This document shows, piece after piece, positions 28,092 through 40,418 of a stretch of DNA of 64,000 nucleotides; position 1 is the first letter of the stretch; every line of letters starts with the position of its first letter. Location: contig CM076150.1 in the NCBI GenBank assembly GCA_038025085.1, forward strand, positions 4,072,001 to 4,136,000. Direction: 5' to 3'. The notes beneath the pieces were generated by a model. That model saw only the letters and a list, made by a program, of their open reading frames with translations. It was not told where the DNA came from and did not search any database. This DNA is from Tetragonia tetragonoides (Eukaryota; Streptophyta; Magnoliopsida; Caryophyllales; Aizoaceae). Position numbers and translations under genes: made by a program.

Positions 28092-29438
28092 ATGTCTGGT
28101 AGTGTGCCCAAATTTGAAATTCCTTTGTTTGATGGTAAAATTAATTTTACTGTGTGGAAGAGTACGGTTGAGGATTTGTTGGTTCAACAAAATTTAGATG
28201 AGGCTTTAGATGAGACAAAGCCTAGTGAGGTGACCGATGCCCAATGGATATCGAAGAAGAAGAAAGCTGTCAGTACTATTAGATTAGCTATGGCTCCGGA
28301 GATCAAGTATAATTACTTGACTGAGACAGATCCAAAGAAGTTGTTGGATAAGCTCCAGAGTGTATATGCATCAAAGTCACTGACTAACAAGCTTTGTTTG
28401 AGATATGAGTTGTATCAGCTAAAGATGGAGCAAGGTACAGCGTTGCAGGACCACATTAACAGTTTTAACCAGCTAGTATGTCAGTTGAGAAATGCAGATG
28501 AGAAGATCTCCGATCAAGAGGAGGCATTGTTATTGTTGGCTTCACTACCTAAGTCCTACAGGCCAATTGTGCAGACATTACTTGTAGGGAGGACAGAGAT
28601 TACACTAGATGAAGCAATGACAGTGTTGAGAGAGAATGATCGGATGATGTTGCAGGTTGATGGTGTATCTCCTAGTGATGGAGGAGATAGAGTACTAGCT
28701 GCGGAGGTGTCCGAAAGAGGGAGGAATCAGGAGAGAAGAGGAGGTGGCCCGAGAAGTAGATCGAAGTCGCGCGCGAGAGACTTTAGTAACGTGGAGTGTT
28801 ACTATTTTGGTGAGAAGGGTCATATTCAGAGTCGTTGCCCAAAGATGAGAGATGATTTGAAGAGTTTCAAGCAGCTGCAAGAGAAGATGGGTAAGACCAA
28901 AATTGATGATGATAGCGGTTCCTCTAATGTAATTATGTCTTGTGATGGTAATAAGGAGTTGTTCTTGGCTAGTAACAATGAGGGGAAGGAAAGCAAAGAG
29001 AGTTGGGTGTTGGACTCCGGCGCTTCGGTTCACATTTGTAGAGACCATGCTATGTTTGATACTTTGTGCCAAGATGGTGAGTATGGTGACATCAACATGG
29101 GGAGTGGTAAGATGAAGGCCAAAGGAATGGGAAGCATCCGCATTGAGCTCCATGGTGGTGTGACTAGAACCTTCCACAATGTGAGGTATGTACCCAATGC
29201 TCGTGTTAACGTGATTTCGTTGGGTGAGTTGACATCGCAAGGGTGTAGATACATTGGTACGGGAAGGTGGTGCAAAGTGTATCGTGGTGCTACTTTGATT
29301 GTGCAAGGAAAGAAGGCGGAGAACAACTTGTGCTATGTTGAGGGTCATTGCGTAGGGAGGAGCAAGGCCAAGAAGAAGGTCCGTTTCTCGGACAAGATGG
29401 AAGTATTTGGTGATTTGGGTCGAGGGAGGATTTGTTGA
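28092..29438 (+). CDS. Copia Gag with partial protease
   Basis: This 448-residue protein would form the virus-like particle. The ATG at 28092 (MSGSVPKFEIPLFDG) is preferred over upstream in-frame codons because it follows the leader and begins the conserved Gag N-terminus. Residues 1-210 are the Gag core (UBN2-type; KLCLRYELYQLKM, LASLPKSYRPIVQ). A basic Arg/Ser segment leads to a zinc knuckle at about 237-250 reading CYYFGEKGHIQSRC, where the second Cys is Phe. The protease motif SWVLDSGASVHIC is intact near 305. The frame then runs to KKVRFSDKM and ends with TGT TGA, both codons supplied by the first six bases of the 3' LTR. An undamaged frame plus near-identical LTRs suggest selection or very recent origin. 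Confidence 0.93.
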   Translation: MSGSVPKFEIPLFDGKINFTVWKSTVEDLLVQQNLDEALDETKPSEVTDAQWISKKKKAVSTIRLAMAPEIKYNYLTETDPKKLLDKLQSVYASKSLTNKLCLRYELYQLKMEQGTALQDHINSFNQLVCQLRNADEKISDQEEALLLLASLPKSYRPIVQTLLVGRTEITLDEAMTVLRENDRMMLQVDGVSPSDGGDRVLAAEVSERGRNQERRGGGPRSRSKSRARDFSNVECYYFGEKGHIQSRCPKMRDDLKSFKQLQEKMGKTKIDDDSGSSNVIMSCDGNKELFLASNNEGKESKESWVLDSGASVHICRDHAMFDTLCQDGEYGDINMGSGKMKAKGMGSIRIELHGGVTRTFHNVRYVPNARVNVISLGELTSQGCRYIGTGRWCKVYRGATLIVQGKKAENNLCYVEGHCVGRSKAKKKVRFSDKMEVFGDLGRGRIC

Positions 29439-30083
29439 GGTAACGCCCCAAATACCAAATAATATTTAGTTGTGTTTTATTTTATTTTAGTTTTGTAAAG
29501 AAAATAAAATAGAACAAAAAGAAAAAGAAAAGAAAAACAAAAACAGAAAAAAAAAAAAAAACCTTTGATTGACTATAAAAGAAGAGCCGTAGCAAACAAA
29601 ATGAGGACGGTATGTGAGAGAGAGCCGAAACAAACCAAAAGAAGAGTGAGAGCCAAGTGAGTGAGAGACAAACAAAGAGTGAGAGAAATTGAGTATTTCT
29701 CCAAAGAGGTTTGTTCCAGTTTACGGTTGATTCGGTTTGTTCGGGTGAAGATAATCAGAGTATTCGGATCGGTCATCGGCAGGTATTTGTGGGTGTATCT
29801 TTGGTTTTGTGGGAGTACCAAATTGAGTTAGAGTTTATCAATTTGTACTAGTACCAAAGATAGGTTGTTTACTTGTTGCTTGATCTTGTGAGTGTTGCCT
29901 TTGTACTCTTGATTATCATAGTGGATCATATTTTAGTGCGTGGAGATCCGCACCGTGGTTTTTCCCCTAATTGAGAGGGGTTTTCCACGTAAAATTGTTT
30001 GTGTTGTTTTTGGGTTCTTGCACTTTATTTTTCCGTTTATCTGTTGTTGTGATTGTGGGTAAATACCGTAGTTTTCCCCAACA
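29433..30083 (+). repeat. 3' LTR of the copia element
   Basis: 651 bp, a near-perfect copy of the 5' LTR. Its first bases TGTTGA also close the Gag reading frame. Confidence 0.93.
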
Positions 30084-30099
30084 TGTTCGAAAAACTGTA

Positions 30100-30583
30100 A
30101 AGCAGCATATGACGCTCTTTCACGCGATTTAAAAAGTAATTAAAATAATAGGATGTGCATGCATTCACTTTGCTATTCACCACCTCCCCAAAAATGACCC
30201 AACTAACTCTTTATTACCCATAAATTATTTTACCCCAAATTGATATTTTTACCCCTCTATATGGTTGGCAAAACATAGGAGTACCAAAATTAAAAATTAG
30301 GATATTTTTTGCTTGCCATTTTTTGATTTTTGGTTCTCTCTGAATTTGTGATTTGAGCTCTCAAGTCTCACAATGATTTTTCTTACTTTTCTTTCTTTTA
30401 CCCACTTATCTACTTACTTATGTACTCTATATTATCTCATATGACCAATGTAAAAGTTTATTATTTTCTATCTTTTACCCAAGTTCATGAAAACTCTATA
30501 AAATAATATAAATGAAAATGAATTGTTACCTATTGAGGGGGAAAAAAGAGTTTAATTGTGGCACACTTGGGAAGTAAGAGTAC
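30100..30583 (-). repeat. AT-rich repeat family, copy 3 (inverted)
   Basis: This is the reverse complement of the 26270-26830 repeat, sharing the ordered landmarks GCCACA-TTAAACTCTTTTTT, TTGGTCATATGAGATA, CATTGTGAGA and GAGAGCTCAAATCACA. Confidence 0.6.
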
Positions 30584-30810
30584 AAACTGAGGCTTGCCAA
30601 TACAATATCGGGGCTGGAGGTTGCAGTTTTTCTTTCCCAATCATCCCTCCATTTTTTTAGTCGCTCCGCAATAAAACTTTGTTGTTTTGATTAATTAGTA
30701 GCAATTAAAGTGTTACAATTGTATTCTTACAAGTAGACCCCTGTACTTTGTTTCCAGCTTATGCTTCAATGCAAGCAGTAGGATTAATTACTTATTTGTA
30801 CTTCGACTTA

Positions 30811-31056
30811 GGGTGCGTTTTTAGAACTTACACGGTCAGTTAAATTCAGTTCAGGTGTCAATTTAGTAATTTTCAGTTCAGTTAAGTAAAGTTCAGTTAA
30901 GTAATGCTGAGTTCACAAACATACTTTTTACCACACATATAAAGTTATGTTAAATTCAATTCAGTGATATCCAGTTCAGTTCAATAGTGTCCAGTTTAGT
31001 TCAGTGGTGTTGAATTTAGTTCAGTTCTGATAACTTCAACTCTAAAGAACGCACCC
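30811..31056. mobile_element. Tourist-like MITE with TTCAGTT-rich interior
   Basis: The ends GGGTGCGTTTTTAGAACTT and, inverted, GGGTGCGTTCTTTAGAGTT enclose 246 bp filled with TTCAGTTCA/TTCAGTTAA units. TTA and CTA lie directly outside the left and right ends. Confidence 0.6.
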
Positions 31057-31984
31057 CTACCAACTGGGTCTATCCAGCGGGTTTCGGGTTGCGTCAGTTC
31101 GAGTTTGAGCGAGTCAGTTTAGATTAGTTTTTTGGTCAAATCCACTTTTTAACTCATTTTCAAAGTGTAAACAAATTCGAGTCATGAAAATTGTCTCAAC
31201 ACCTTAAACAAAGATTAGATCGACTTTTAACTTTTAACAGCTTTACTTGTGCTGGTCAAACTCCTCTAATTTCATCAGTATAAAGTGGGTTTAAATCACA
31301 AAAACTTCTTTAAAACGATCTTTTTTTAACTTTTGGTGAGACGATGATCACTTTTCAATGAAACAAAGATTACTGCTAACCATAAATGACCCCTCCAATT
31401 CTAATTAATGACCCTATTTTTCTGTGAGTTGGTCTTACCCAAGACTTATCGGATTTAAATAGGTTTATTTGATAAGACCACAAATCAAATACTCCATTAC
31501 ATAACAAAAAGAGGAAAAAGGAAGGAAAGATTCTCTTCAAGTTAATTTTCTTTTTCTTTTTCTTTTCTGCCTTATTTTGCTTTGATCGTAACTCGGAATG
31601 AAGGACTAATATGAAGGAGGTATCTTTAATTTCCTTATTCCAAAGGGTAGTTTTATTTATTTATTTATTTAAATTTTCGAATTTCAATTTACCATTTTTA
31701 AGTTTTTTTGCATAGATAGAACATAGAACTATAGAAGTACTTAAAAACAGAACTAGCTGTCAGGTTAGACTTCTAGAAGTTACAGACTTATAAACAGTAT
31801 GACTTATGGGGTTCTTGTTGGGCTTTTCGGCCCGAACATGATTTAGATGCCCAGTTCAAGTCAACCACTTCCCTGTCTCTCTCTCTGTCTCTTTCTCTCT
31901 CTCTCTCATCAAAGAGCCGCACGTCTATCCTCATCCTTGTTGCTGTTCTCCTATGGCTGATAATGGTTTTGCTTGGCACGCAGC
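31057..31984. other. Intergenic, nothing coding
   Basis: AT-rich DNA with a (TTTA)n tract near 31650 and a (CT)n tract near 31870-31905. No gene features were seen. Confidence 0.35.
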
Positions 31985-32118
31985 TGGTAGATGGTAGATG
32001 ATAGTTGGTTTGGTCAGCTGGTTGCTGTCAACATGTTGTGCTAACTGATTTAACTATTTGATTATAAAAAGATGTTTGGTAAAGTGAGCTAATTATTGGT
32101 ATCTAATTAGATGTAAAA
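31985..32118 (-). repeat. Fragment related to the 17297-17816 MITE
   Basis: Read in reverse complement, CATTTTACAT, TTACCAAACATCT and CAACCAGCTGACC follow the same order as in the right half of the 17.3-kb MITE. The gypsy element's duplicated target lies a few bases beyond its end. Confidence 0.4.
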
Positions 32119-32128
32119 TGATCACTAT

Positions 32129-33642
32129 TGTAGGATGCCGTTATTTTTCTCCCCTTTTTTTCCTTTTTTCCGCGTGCCTTACTTTCGTCCCTCCTTTCAG
32201 GGGGTCGGGCTTTTGCGGACAACCTGGGAGAGCGCGTTGGGTGATCGAATTTCGTGAATCTTTTAGTGTATATGCACATGGAGATTTCGTACCAAGGACA
32301 TGATTAAGATTGTCGGAAGTCGCCACCAAATTTTAAAGTAATTTGGAAGCCTTGGAGATCGAGTCGATAGTCTAGAAAGACGTCAACTCAACTCCTATGA
32401 ACCCCAATCCCTATTGGGGAAATTGACTTCATTAATGAGTTCGGGGGCGTAGATACAAGCTAGGAAGGTGTTAGGCACCCAACTCGCCCGTTTAGCAACA
32501 AACGACCTTTACTAATCGATTCACTATAATTATTAATGCTACGGTTCCAAACAAGGTTCAATTTGTCCGATTCCTAATTTTAACTAATGGGTTTGAACAA
32601 TTATTATTAATGTGACCACTTTTAACAATTTATCAAGTTACTTGCTTTTATTGCTAGAAAACGATAAATATGCTAAAACCTGCGAGTTAGAAAGGAAACA
32701 AGCAATTCATCCACCAATTCACAAACGAAGCATGATTTAATTATAAGAAGCAATAAACAACAAAAATAAAGCATTCATTCATCCATTCATTAGGTTTAAT
32801 ACAAGCCCTTTTGCTCAAAACACGCCATGCATGTACATATCACATAAACCAAATTCGTTAGTAGTAACAAGCAATTTATATAATTTATTGAAAACCCTCA
32901 GGATGGATTACCTAGATGCTCACGATGAACTTATTGGGTTGTTATGCTTGAATCCATGCTTTGAATGAAGTATGAAGGTTTATTTTGTGGTGCTAGGGCT
33001 AATCCTAAAGAAGGAGTAGAATCAGAATTTCTGGTTTAATATGAGAGAGAGAGACTGTCAATCTCTGAGAGAGAAACTGTCAACCTCTTCAACTGAACCC
33101 TAAGGTTTGTTTATATAGAAGAGGAGAGCTGCCAGGGTTTGGCACGGAAATCGAATGGGCCTCGAAATTTGCCGTCCGCGAGAAAAGGTCCAGGCGGCCA
33201 AGCCGCTAGGACAAGCGGTCTAGCCGGCAGGCCAGCCGCTTGTCCTAGCGGCCACCGCTTGAGCCCAAGCGTGGCCGCTTGGACCTGGAGCGGTGTGCCT
33301 GCATAGGTGCCGGGCATGGTTTTTGTGCGGGGGAGGCTTTTCCGAGGGGGTCCACGCGGGATTGACTGAGTTTCCTTGTTTGACCAAGGGTTGACTCAAT
33401 GGTTTGGGTTTCCTTTCTGGTCCTAAGGTTCAAAGAGGCCTATCTCTCAGTTTTGGACTCCAATTGAATTGAGTCCAACTGGTTTGGATCACCTGTACAA
33501 AAGGCTTCCACTGGTTAATTCAAATGAACTGGGCTAATCATCAGAGCAATTATTCTCGCAACCCAAGTTCGAGCAAAATTCAATCCTTTCATCATCGGGT
33601 TTTTACGGGGACTTATTATAGACACAATTTTTGGTGTCTACA
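32129..33642 (-). repeat. 3' LTR of the Tat element
   Basis: 1514 bp. Read in element sense it begins TGTAGACACCAAAAATTG and ends GGCATCCTACA. A TATA-like CTATATAAACAAACC (about 33105-33120) points leftwards. A cluster of GCGG...CCGC palindromes lies at 33185-33295. It is 48 bp shorter than the other LTR, mainly because three palindromes are missing. Confidence 0.93.
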
Positions 33643-33790
33643 GAAGCCCCATACTTTGGCCGAGCTCGAATAGAGCGAAGGTCAAAGTATTCCTGTGCCA
33701 ATACCTGCAATAAAACAGGAAAACTGAGTGAGGTGACAATCAGTTAAAGATAAACAATCATTAATTCCTCGGTTTATTTGACCGAGAGTT

Positions 33791-33971
33791 TGACCCTATG
33801 CTGTAGGTCAGACAATAAACGTCCTTCGATTTTCAGTCGAAGGGGACCCTATGCTGTAGGTTACACAATAAATGTCCTCCGATTTTCAGTCGGAGGGGAC
33901 CCTATGCTGTAGGTTACACAATAAACGTCCTCCAATTTCCAATCGGAAGGGACCTTATGCTGTAGGTTACA
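33791..33971. repeat. 53-bp tandem repeats with conserved hairpin
   Basis: Three full units and the start of a fourth read CCTATGCTGTAGGTTACACA, then AATAAACGTCC and a stem-loop of the type CTCCGATTTTCAGTCGGAG. One unit has CTTCGA paired with TCGAAG instead, so both stem arms changed together. More units resume at 36162-36235 after an insertion. Confidence 0.75.
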
Positions 33972-36161
<2,190 letters not shown>

Positions 36162-36235
36162 TGCTGTAGGTTAAACAATAAACGTCTTTCGATTTTCAGT
36201 CGAAGGGGAACCCTATGCTGTAGGTTACACAATAA
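36162..36235. repeat. Continuation of the 53-bp hairpin repeats
   Basis: About one and a half units with the stem CTTTCGATTTTCAGTCGAAG, continuing the array broken at 33971. Confidence 0.7.
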
Positions 36236-36251
36236 AAAGTATTTCATTAGA

Positions 36252-36345
36252 AATAATATAAGTGGTAAGGGGTAGTAAAGTGTTGCTCAGACCTTAGGTC
36301 GGGTTTGAGCCCATGCCATTTGGCCAAGTATAAATGTGCAAACCT
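36252..36345 (+). mobile_element. SINE-like tRNA-related segment
   Basis: GTGGTAAGGGGTAGTAAAG and GGGTTTGAGCCC sit at A-box/B-box spacing, and a T15 run follows at about 36366. No cloverleaf or target duplication was confirmed. Confidence 0.3.
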
Positions 36346-36483
36346 GTGGGTTTTAAGTAGTCCTCTTTTTTTTTTTTTTTATAACGGACTTTGGTGCGCA
36401 AATAACTGCTATGGACCTCGTATGGGCCCCACTGATTTTGAACCAATCGCCCAAAGATACGTCAGAGAAGAGAAAGTGGGTCA

Positions 36484-36605
36484 GGCGGTCAAACCGCCAC
36501 GTCAAGCGGTCAGACCACTACGTGGAGCGGTCTAGCCGCTGGCTGGAGCGGCTATGCCGCTTGGCTTGCGGTCTGACCGCCAGCTGGGCGGTTTGACCGG
36601 CCACT
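36484..36605. promoter_or_regulatory. GCGG-N5-CCGC palindrome array upstream of the PMD gene
   Basis: At least four 13-bp palindromes occur here, for example GCGGTCAAACCGC, GCGGTCTAGCCGC, GCGGCTATGCCGC and GCGGTCTGACCGC, with half-diverged copies between them. The same motif is clustered in both LTRs. A TATA-like CCATAAAAAGAG follows at about 36625, some 260 bp before the PMD start codon, so the array occupies the promoter-proximal position. Confidence 0.6.
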
Positions 36606-36881
36606 AGGTCATTGTGCGATTTTGCCATAAAAAGAGAAAGGGGTGGCCGAAATGGGTCATATTCCCATTTCGAGCTCTCTCTTTCTCTCCTCCATTTTTG
36701 CTCAAATTTTTCAACCTCAATCAAAGCCCCTAGCTCCAATTCTTATGGTTTTCTTGCTCAAATTCTTAGTGGAACTTGATTTTGTTGGTTGTTCTTGTGT
36801 TTTTGAGTGTCAAAACTCAAAATTGTGTGAATTTGTGAGTTTCACTCAAATTTCAAAAAACTTCATTTTTGTTCTTCATCC

Positions 36882-39800
36882 ATGGCTCCTAAACTTAAAG
36901 GAGGTAGGAAAAGGAAGGGGCAAGAGATTGTTACTCATGAGGCCCCGAATGTTTTCACTCGGGTTTTTGTTTCCGGTATACCCCATCACCGGGTGGGCGA
37001 GAGCCGGTTGGTCCAGGACGAGTTCACTCATACTGATTTTCATCCTACCGATCGTTGGGAGCCCAGCGATCTCGTTTTCAAGAAGAAGGAGCATTTGGTT
37101 ACCGTTGGTACCAAATGTCGGGTATGTTATTTTTTTATTCTTGCTCTTTTACATTTAGAAAATCATGTGTAGGCGAACATAGAATTTCTAGGTTGAGAAC
37201 TGTAGTGTAGTTAAATGTGGAAAACCAATTTGCGTGAAACTGTTTTTCTGGTTAATTTGCGAATTCCCGTAGGATTCTTGTATTATATGCATGTGAAGAA
37301 TGGATTTGTCTGAAATTCATCTTTAATTTGTGGAAAATAAATTTGCATGAAATTTATCCTCGTTGCAATTATACATTTCTGTGAAAAATAAACTTGAATG
37401 AAGTTTACTTTTGTTATGGTGGTAAATGATTTTTCGAGTATATTTGTGGAAAATAAATTTGTATGAAATTTACTCTCTTTAAAACTTACTCTTGTCGTAT
37501 TGGTTTAGCTAAAATGCTAAATTTTACGATTTGTAAAAATTTAGGACTAAACCGGAGACTGGTAGTTGTTATTAGGATCACCTAGCTAATTGTCTTTTGC
37601 AATTATTTGTGCTGTTTTTTGGATGTCGACACGGCCATGCGGAGTTACTGTAGCCTCTCGGGCATCGAGAAAGCCCGTAGGTACGTGACTCCTTCGGTGG
37701 ACGCCATTGTGGCACGTTGTGGCTTCGGTCACTTTATAACGTCTATGGCTTCTGCCGAGCGCTCCGATCGCCTATTGGTTAGAGGCCTTGCGGAACGGTA
37801 CTGGGATAATACCAGTACCTTTCATTTTTCTATGGGTGAGATCATGATCACCCCTTTCGAGTTCGGTCTCATTTTCGGCCTCCCTTGCACCGGTACTCCT
37901 GTTACTTATGGAGATGTGAGCCGGGAGGTTATGGTGGAGATGCTTGGTCTTTTTGGGACCAGTTGGGATGGTAGGGAGTATGGTCGGACCGCCGTCACGG
38001 TCCAGTTTTTGACCAACCCGAGGAAGCTGAAGAAGATCTCAGCGGAGCAGCACGCTCGCCTTTTCTTGGCCCTTGTGCTAGCTTGTTCCGTCTTTTCGGA
38101 TAAAGCTAGTAGGTATCATGTTCGTTACTTTTCGTGCTTGCGAGATTTGGATAGAGTTGCGGAGTACAACAGGGGTCTTCCCGCATACTCTTGTCCTCTG
38201 CGGTGTTTGAGGCAGTCCAGTCGCCTCAGTGGAGAGAAAGGCGCGTCTCGCGTCTCCTTAGTCGATTATTGGAAGGTCATGGAGGTAGTTTCCTTTTACC
38301 CTTCTTGTACTTTGTGTTTCGGCTCTTTATTAATAACTTGTGCCTAATCCATGTACTTTGCATGTCTTAGATTTAGTTTTATGAGCATTTCCCGGACCTT
38401 ATCCCTCTTTTCGAGACAGGGGATTTGTCCTTTCCAGCGATGCAGACCTGCAGGGGACGGGCTTCTTGCCCATTTACTACACTGCACGCCCTTAGGGAGG
38501 TGATATATCCCTTGACCGCTCAGGATGTAAGCAACTTTCCTTTGTGCTTCTTTGGTTCTTTTATCCTTTTGTATGCTTATTCTTACTTTTGCAGGTCGAC
38601 TGGTTCCCCTGGACAGATTATCTACCGGGCCTCTCGGATAGATTCTTGGGTGCTCGAGTGTATGACCAGATGAGGATCCTCATTGAGGGTCCTTTCGGTT
38701 TTGAGTGGTTCTTGGGGGAGAGACTGATTAGGCAGACTTTCCCCGACCTTCCGGCTCCGAGGTTCCCTTTGGATCCTCCGGATTCTATGCTTTATGTTCG
38801 TCACCTTACCGTGGAGCAGGTGAGGGCGGCCACCGTTGGGGCGAATGCCCTTAACTATTTGCTTCCAGCTGATCTTGAGGTGGAGCTTATGGTGTCTTAT
38901 ACTGATTTTGTTGAGGCGCGGTTATGCCCCAACTTCTCTACCGATCCGGTAAGTAATGTGCTTTTGTTTCTTAATTTTGTTTGGAAATTTAGAAATGTGT
39001 CTGACATTCTTTAATCTTTGCAGAGTGCTTCGAGCTCTTTGGCTGTTTCCGCTCCGCGTCCTACTCCTCCTACTTTGTCGGTGAGTTATACTTGAGCGGA
39101 CGGGTCTCCTCAGGTTATACAGGTTCCTGAGTTTCATGGCCCTGATGAGGAAGTTGAGGGATTGCCTCTACCTGCTGGGTGTAGGGGGGTAAGTAAGAAT
39201 TCATTGCTATTTGCAATGTTTTCCTTGTATTTATGCTGATTCTTTTTTCTTATGTGCACAGTTGGATGCTGCTGAGACACGGAAGGTCTTTAGGGGCATG
39301 CATGCCCTTAAGAGCCTGATTTCCAAATTCATGTCTCGGAGTGTGTGCACGAGTCATCGGTCCGACGTCCGAGAGGTATGTTCATTTTAAGTAGTAATGC
39401 TTGATTTGAACTTTCGGTAGCTTTTCTGACCTTGAGCTTATTTTCGCAGCCTATTCCTGTGGTGAGGCCTCCTAGGCCTTCAGTTGTTCGTACTCCAGAG
39501 TTGGTGTCTACACCACAGCGTCCTGCTCCCAGACAGGAGAGTGCGGAGGTACGTCAGGGGACGCCTCGGGCTAGAGTGGATACGGGGAGCTCGCCCCAAG
39601 TGCCTTCTCTTCCGCAGTGGCCTGCACCGCCTCCCTATATGGGGTATCCGGGCTATCATATGCCCATGTATCCTCCACTCCCTCCGAGGGGTTCTTGGAG
39701 TCAGGAGAGTACGGGGTACGGCGGTTATCCTGGCATGTCGGAGCCACACCATCATACATTGGATCCCGCTTACTTAGCGGGTTCATTATTCGGTTTCGAC

Positions 39801-39908
39801 CCTAGAGCTTGGGCGATGTCTCAGCCCGGTCCTTCAGGTGCTTCACCATCGAGCGGACCCGGAGAGTCGTCTCAGGCGGGTCCGAGTACTGGCGAAGATG
39901 GCCAGTGA
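36882..39908 (+). pseudogene. Plant mobile domain (PMD) gene carried antisense in the retrotransposon
   Basis: Seven exons join in phase 0: 36882-37121, 37586-38284, 38377-38526, 38595-38948, 39024-39188, 39262-39375 and 39450-39908, about 725 codons. The N-terminus is basic (MAPKLKGGRKRKGQE). Exons 2-4 match the aminotransferase-like plant mobile domain: FGHFITSM, AERYWDNTSTFHFSMGEIMI, GLIFGLPCTGTPVTYGD and YEHFPDLIPLF. The C-terminal exon is Pro/Gly/Ser-rich and probably disordered. PMD proteins include the nuclear MAIN/MAIL1 silencing factors and versions inside transposons. One in-frame TGA at 39093-39095 breaks exon 5; otherwise the gene is intact. It lies opposite to gag-pol, with its own upstream TATA-like site. 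The exon 2 start is the least certain junction. Its role in the element is unknown. Confidence 0.8.
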
Positions 39909-40418
39909 TATTTGTTGTAGTGCATTTCGAACTTTCGGGCTTGTATTAAACCTGCTACAAATTATTGCATTTTTATTCATGCACAAACATATCATACAAA
40001 TGCCCATATGTGAACTTCAATCAATTAGTTTCCAAATGGGAAATCACAAATCACGACATTCTGGAATTGAGAATTCCCAAGAATTTAGCACATTTGGGGT
40101 ACCCCTTCTCCTAAAATAAAAAATAAAGTAAAGAAAACTAAAAAATAGAAAAAAGGTAATTAAAGGGGAAAATACTAAATCAGAAAATAAAAGGAATAAA
40201 TGTGGAACTTGATAATCAAAATAAAAAGAAGGAAAGAAAATAAAGAGGGAATAAATAGAAAAGTGGCAAGAGCCAAAATTAAGGTAAGGAAAATATAAGG
40301 GGAGTCTTCAAAAATCTGGCCAAGTGGGAATTAGGAAGGTAGAGCTCTGTCCAGCATGGGGTTAGTTCAAGCCCCTAGAGAGAGAAAAACCTTGAGAGAA
40401 AAATCCTTAATCTTAACA
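39909..40418. other. Spacer between the two antisense genes
   Basis: It starts with the 3' flank of the PMD gene, then becomes strongly A/G-rich on the plus strand (40110-40310). It is the presumed promoter region of the next gene, but no clear TATA box was identified. Confidence 0.4.

Larger units (their letters stand above)
27354..30083 (+). mobile_element. Ty1/copia TR-GAG element, young and structurally complete
   Basis: The element has two LTRs (654 and 651 bp) that start TGTTGAGG and end CCCCAACA. A perfect 5-bp target duplication TGTTC flanks it (27349-27353 and 30084-30088). A primer site TGGTATCAGAGC, complementary to initiator tRNA-Met, starts two bases after the 5' LTR, and a purine tract GAGGGAGGA precedes the 3' LTR. 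The LTRs differ by only a few substitutions and the length of one A-run, so insertion is recent. Only Gag and the protease start are encoded. Integrase, reverse transcriptase and RNase H are absent, so it depends on a full-length partner. Confidence 0.95.

Noticed and set aside
28695..29348. 217-residue minus-strand ORF in the copia element
   Set aside because: It is antisense to the well-conserved Gag/protease frame and has no domain of its own.
32129..33642. Independent solo LTR at the left side
   Set aside because: The ACTAT duplication is shared with the far side of the 49238-50799 LTR, so both belong to one element.
33791..33971. Regular repeats considered as a CRISPR array
   Set aside because: This is a plant retrotransposon; the units are contiguous with no unique spacers.
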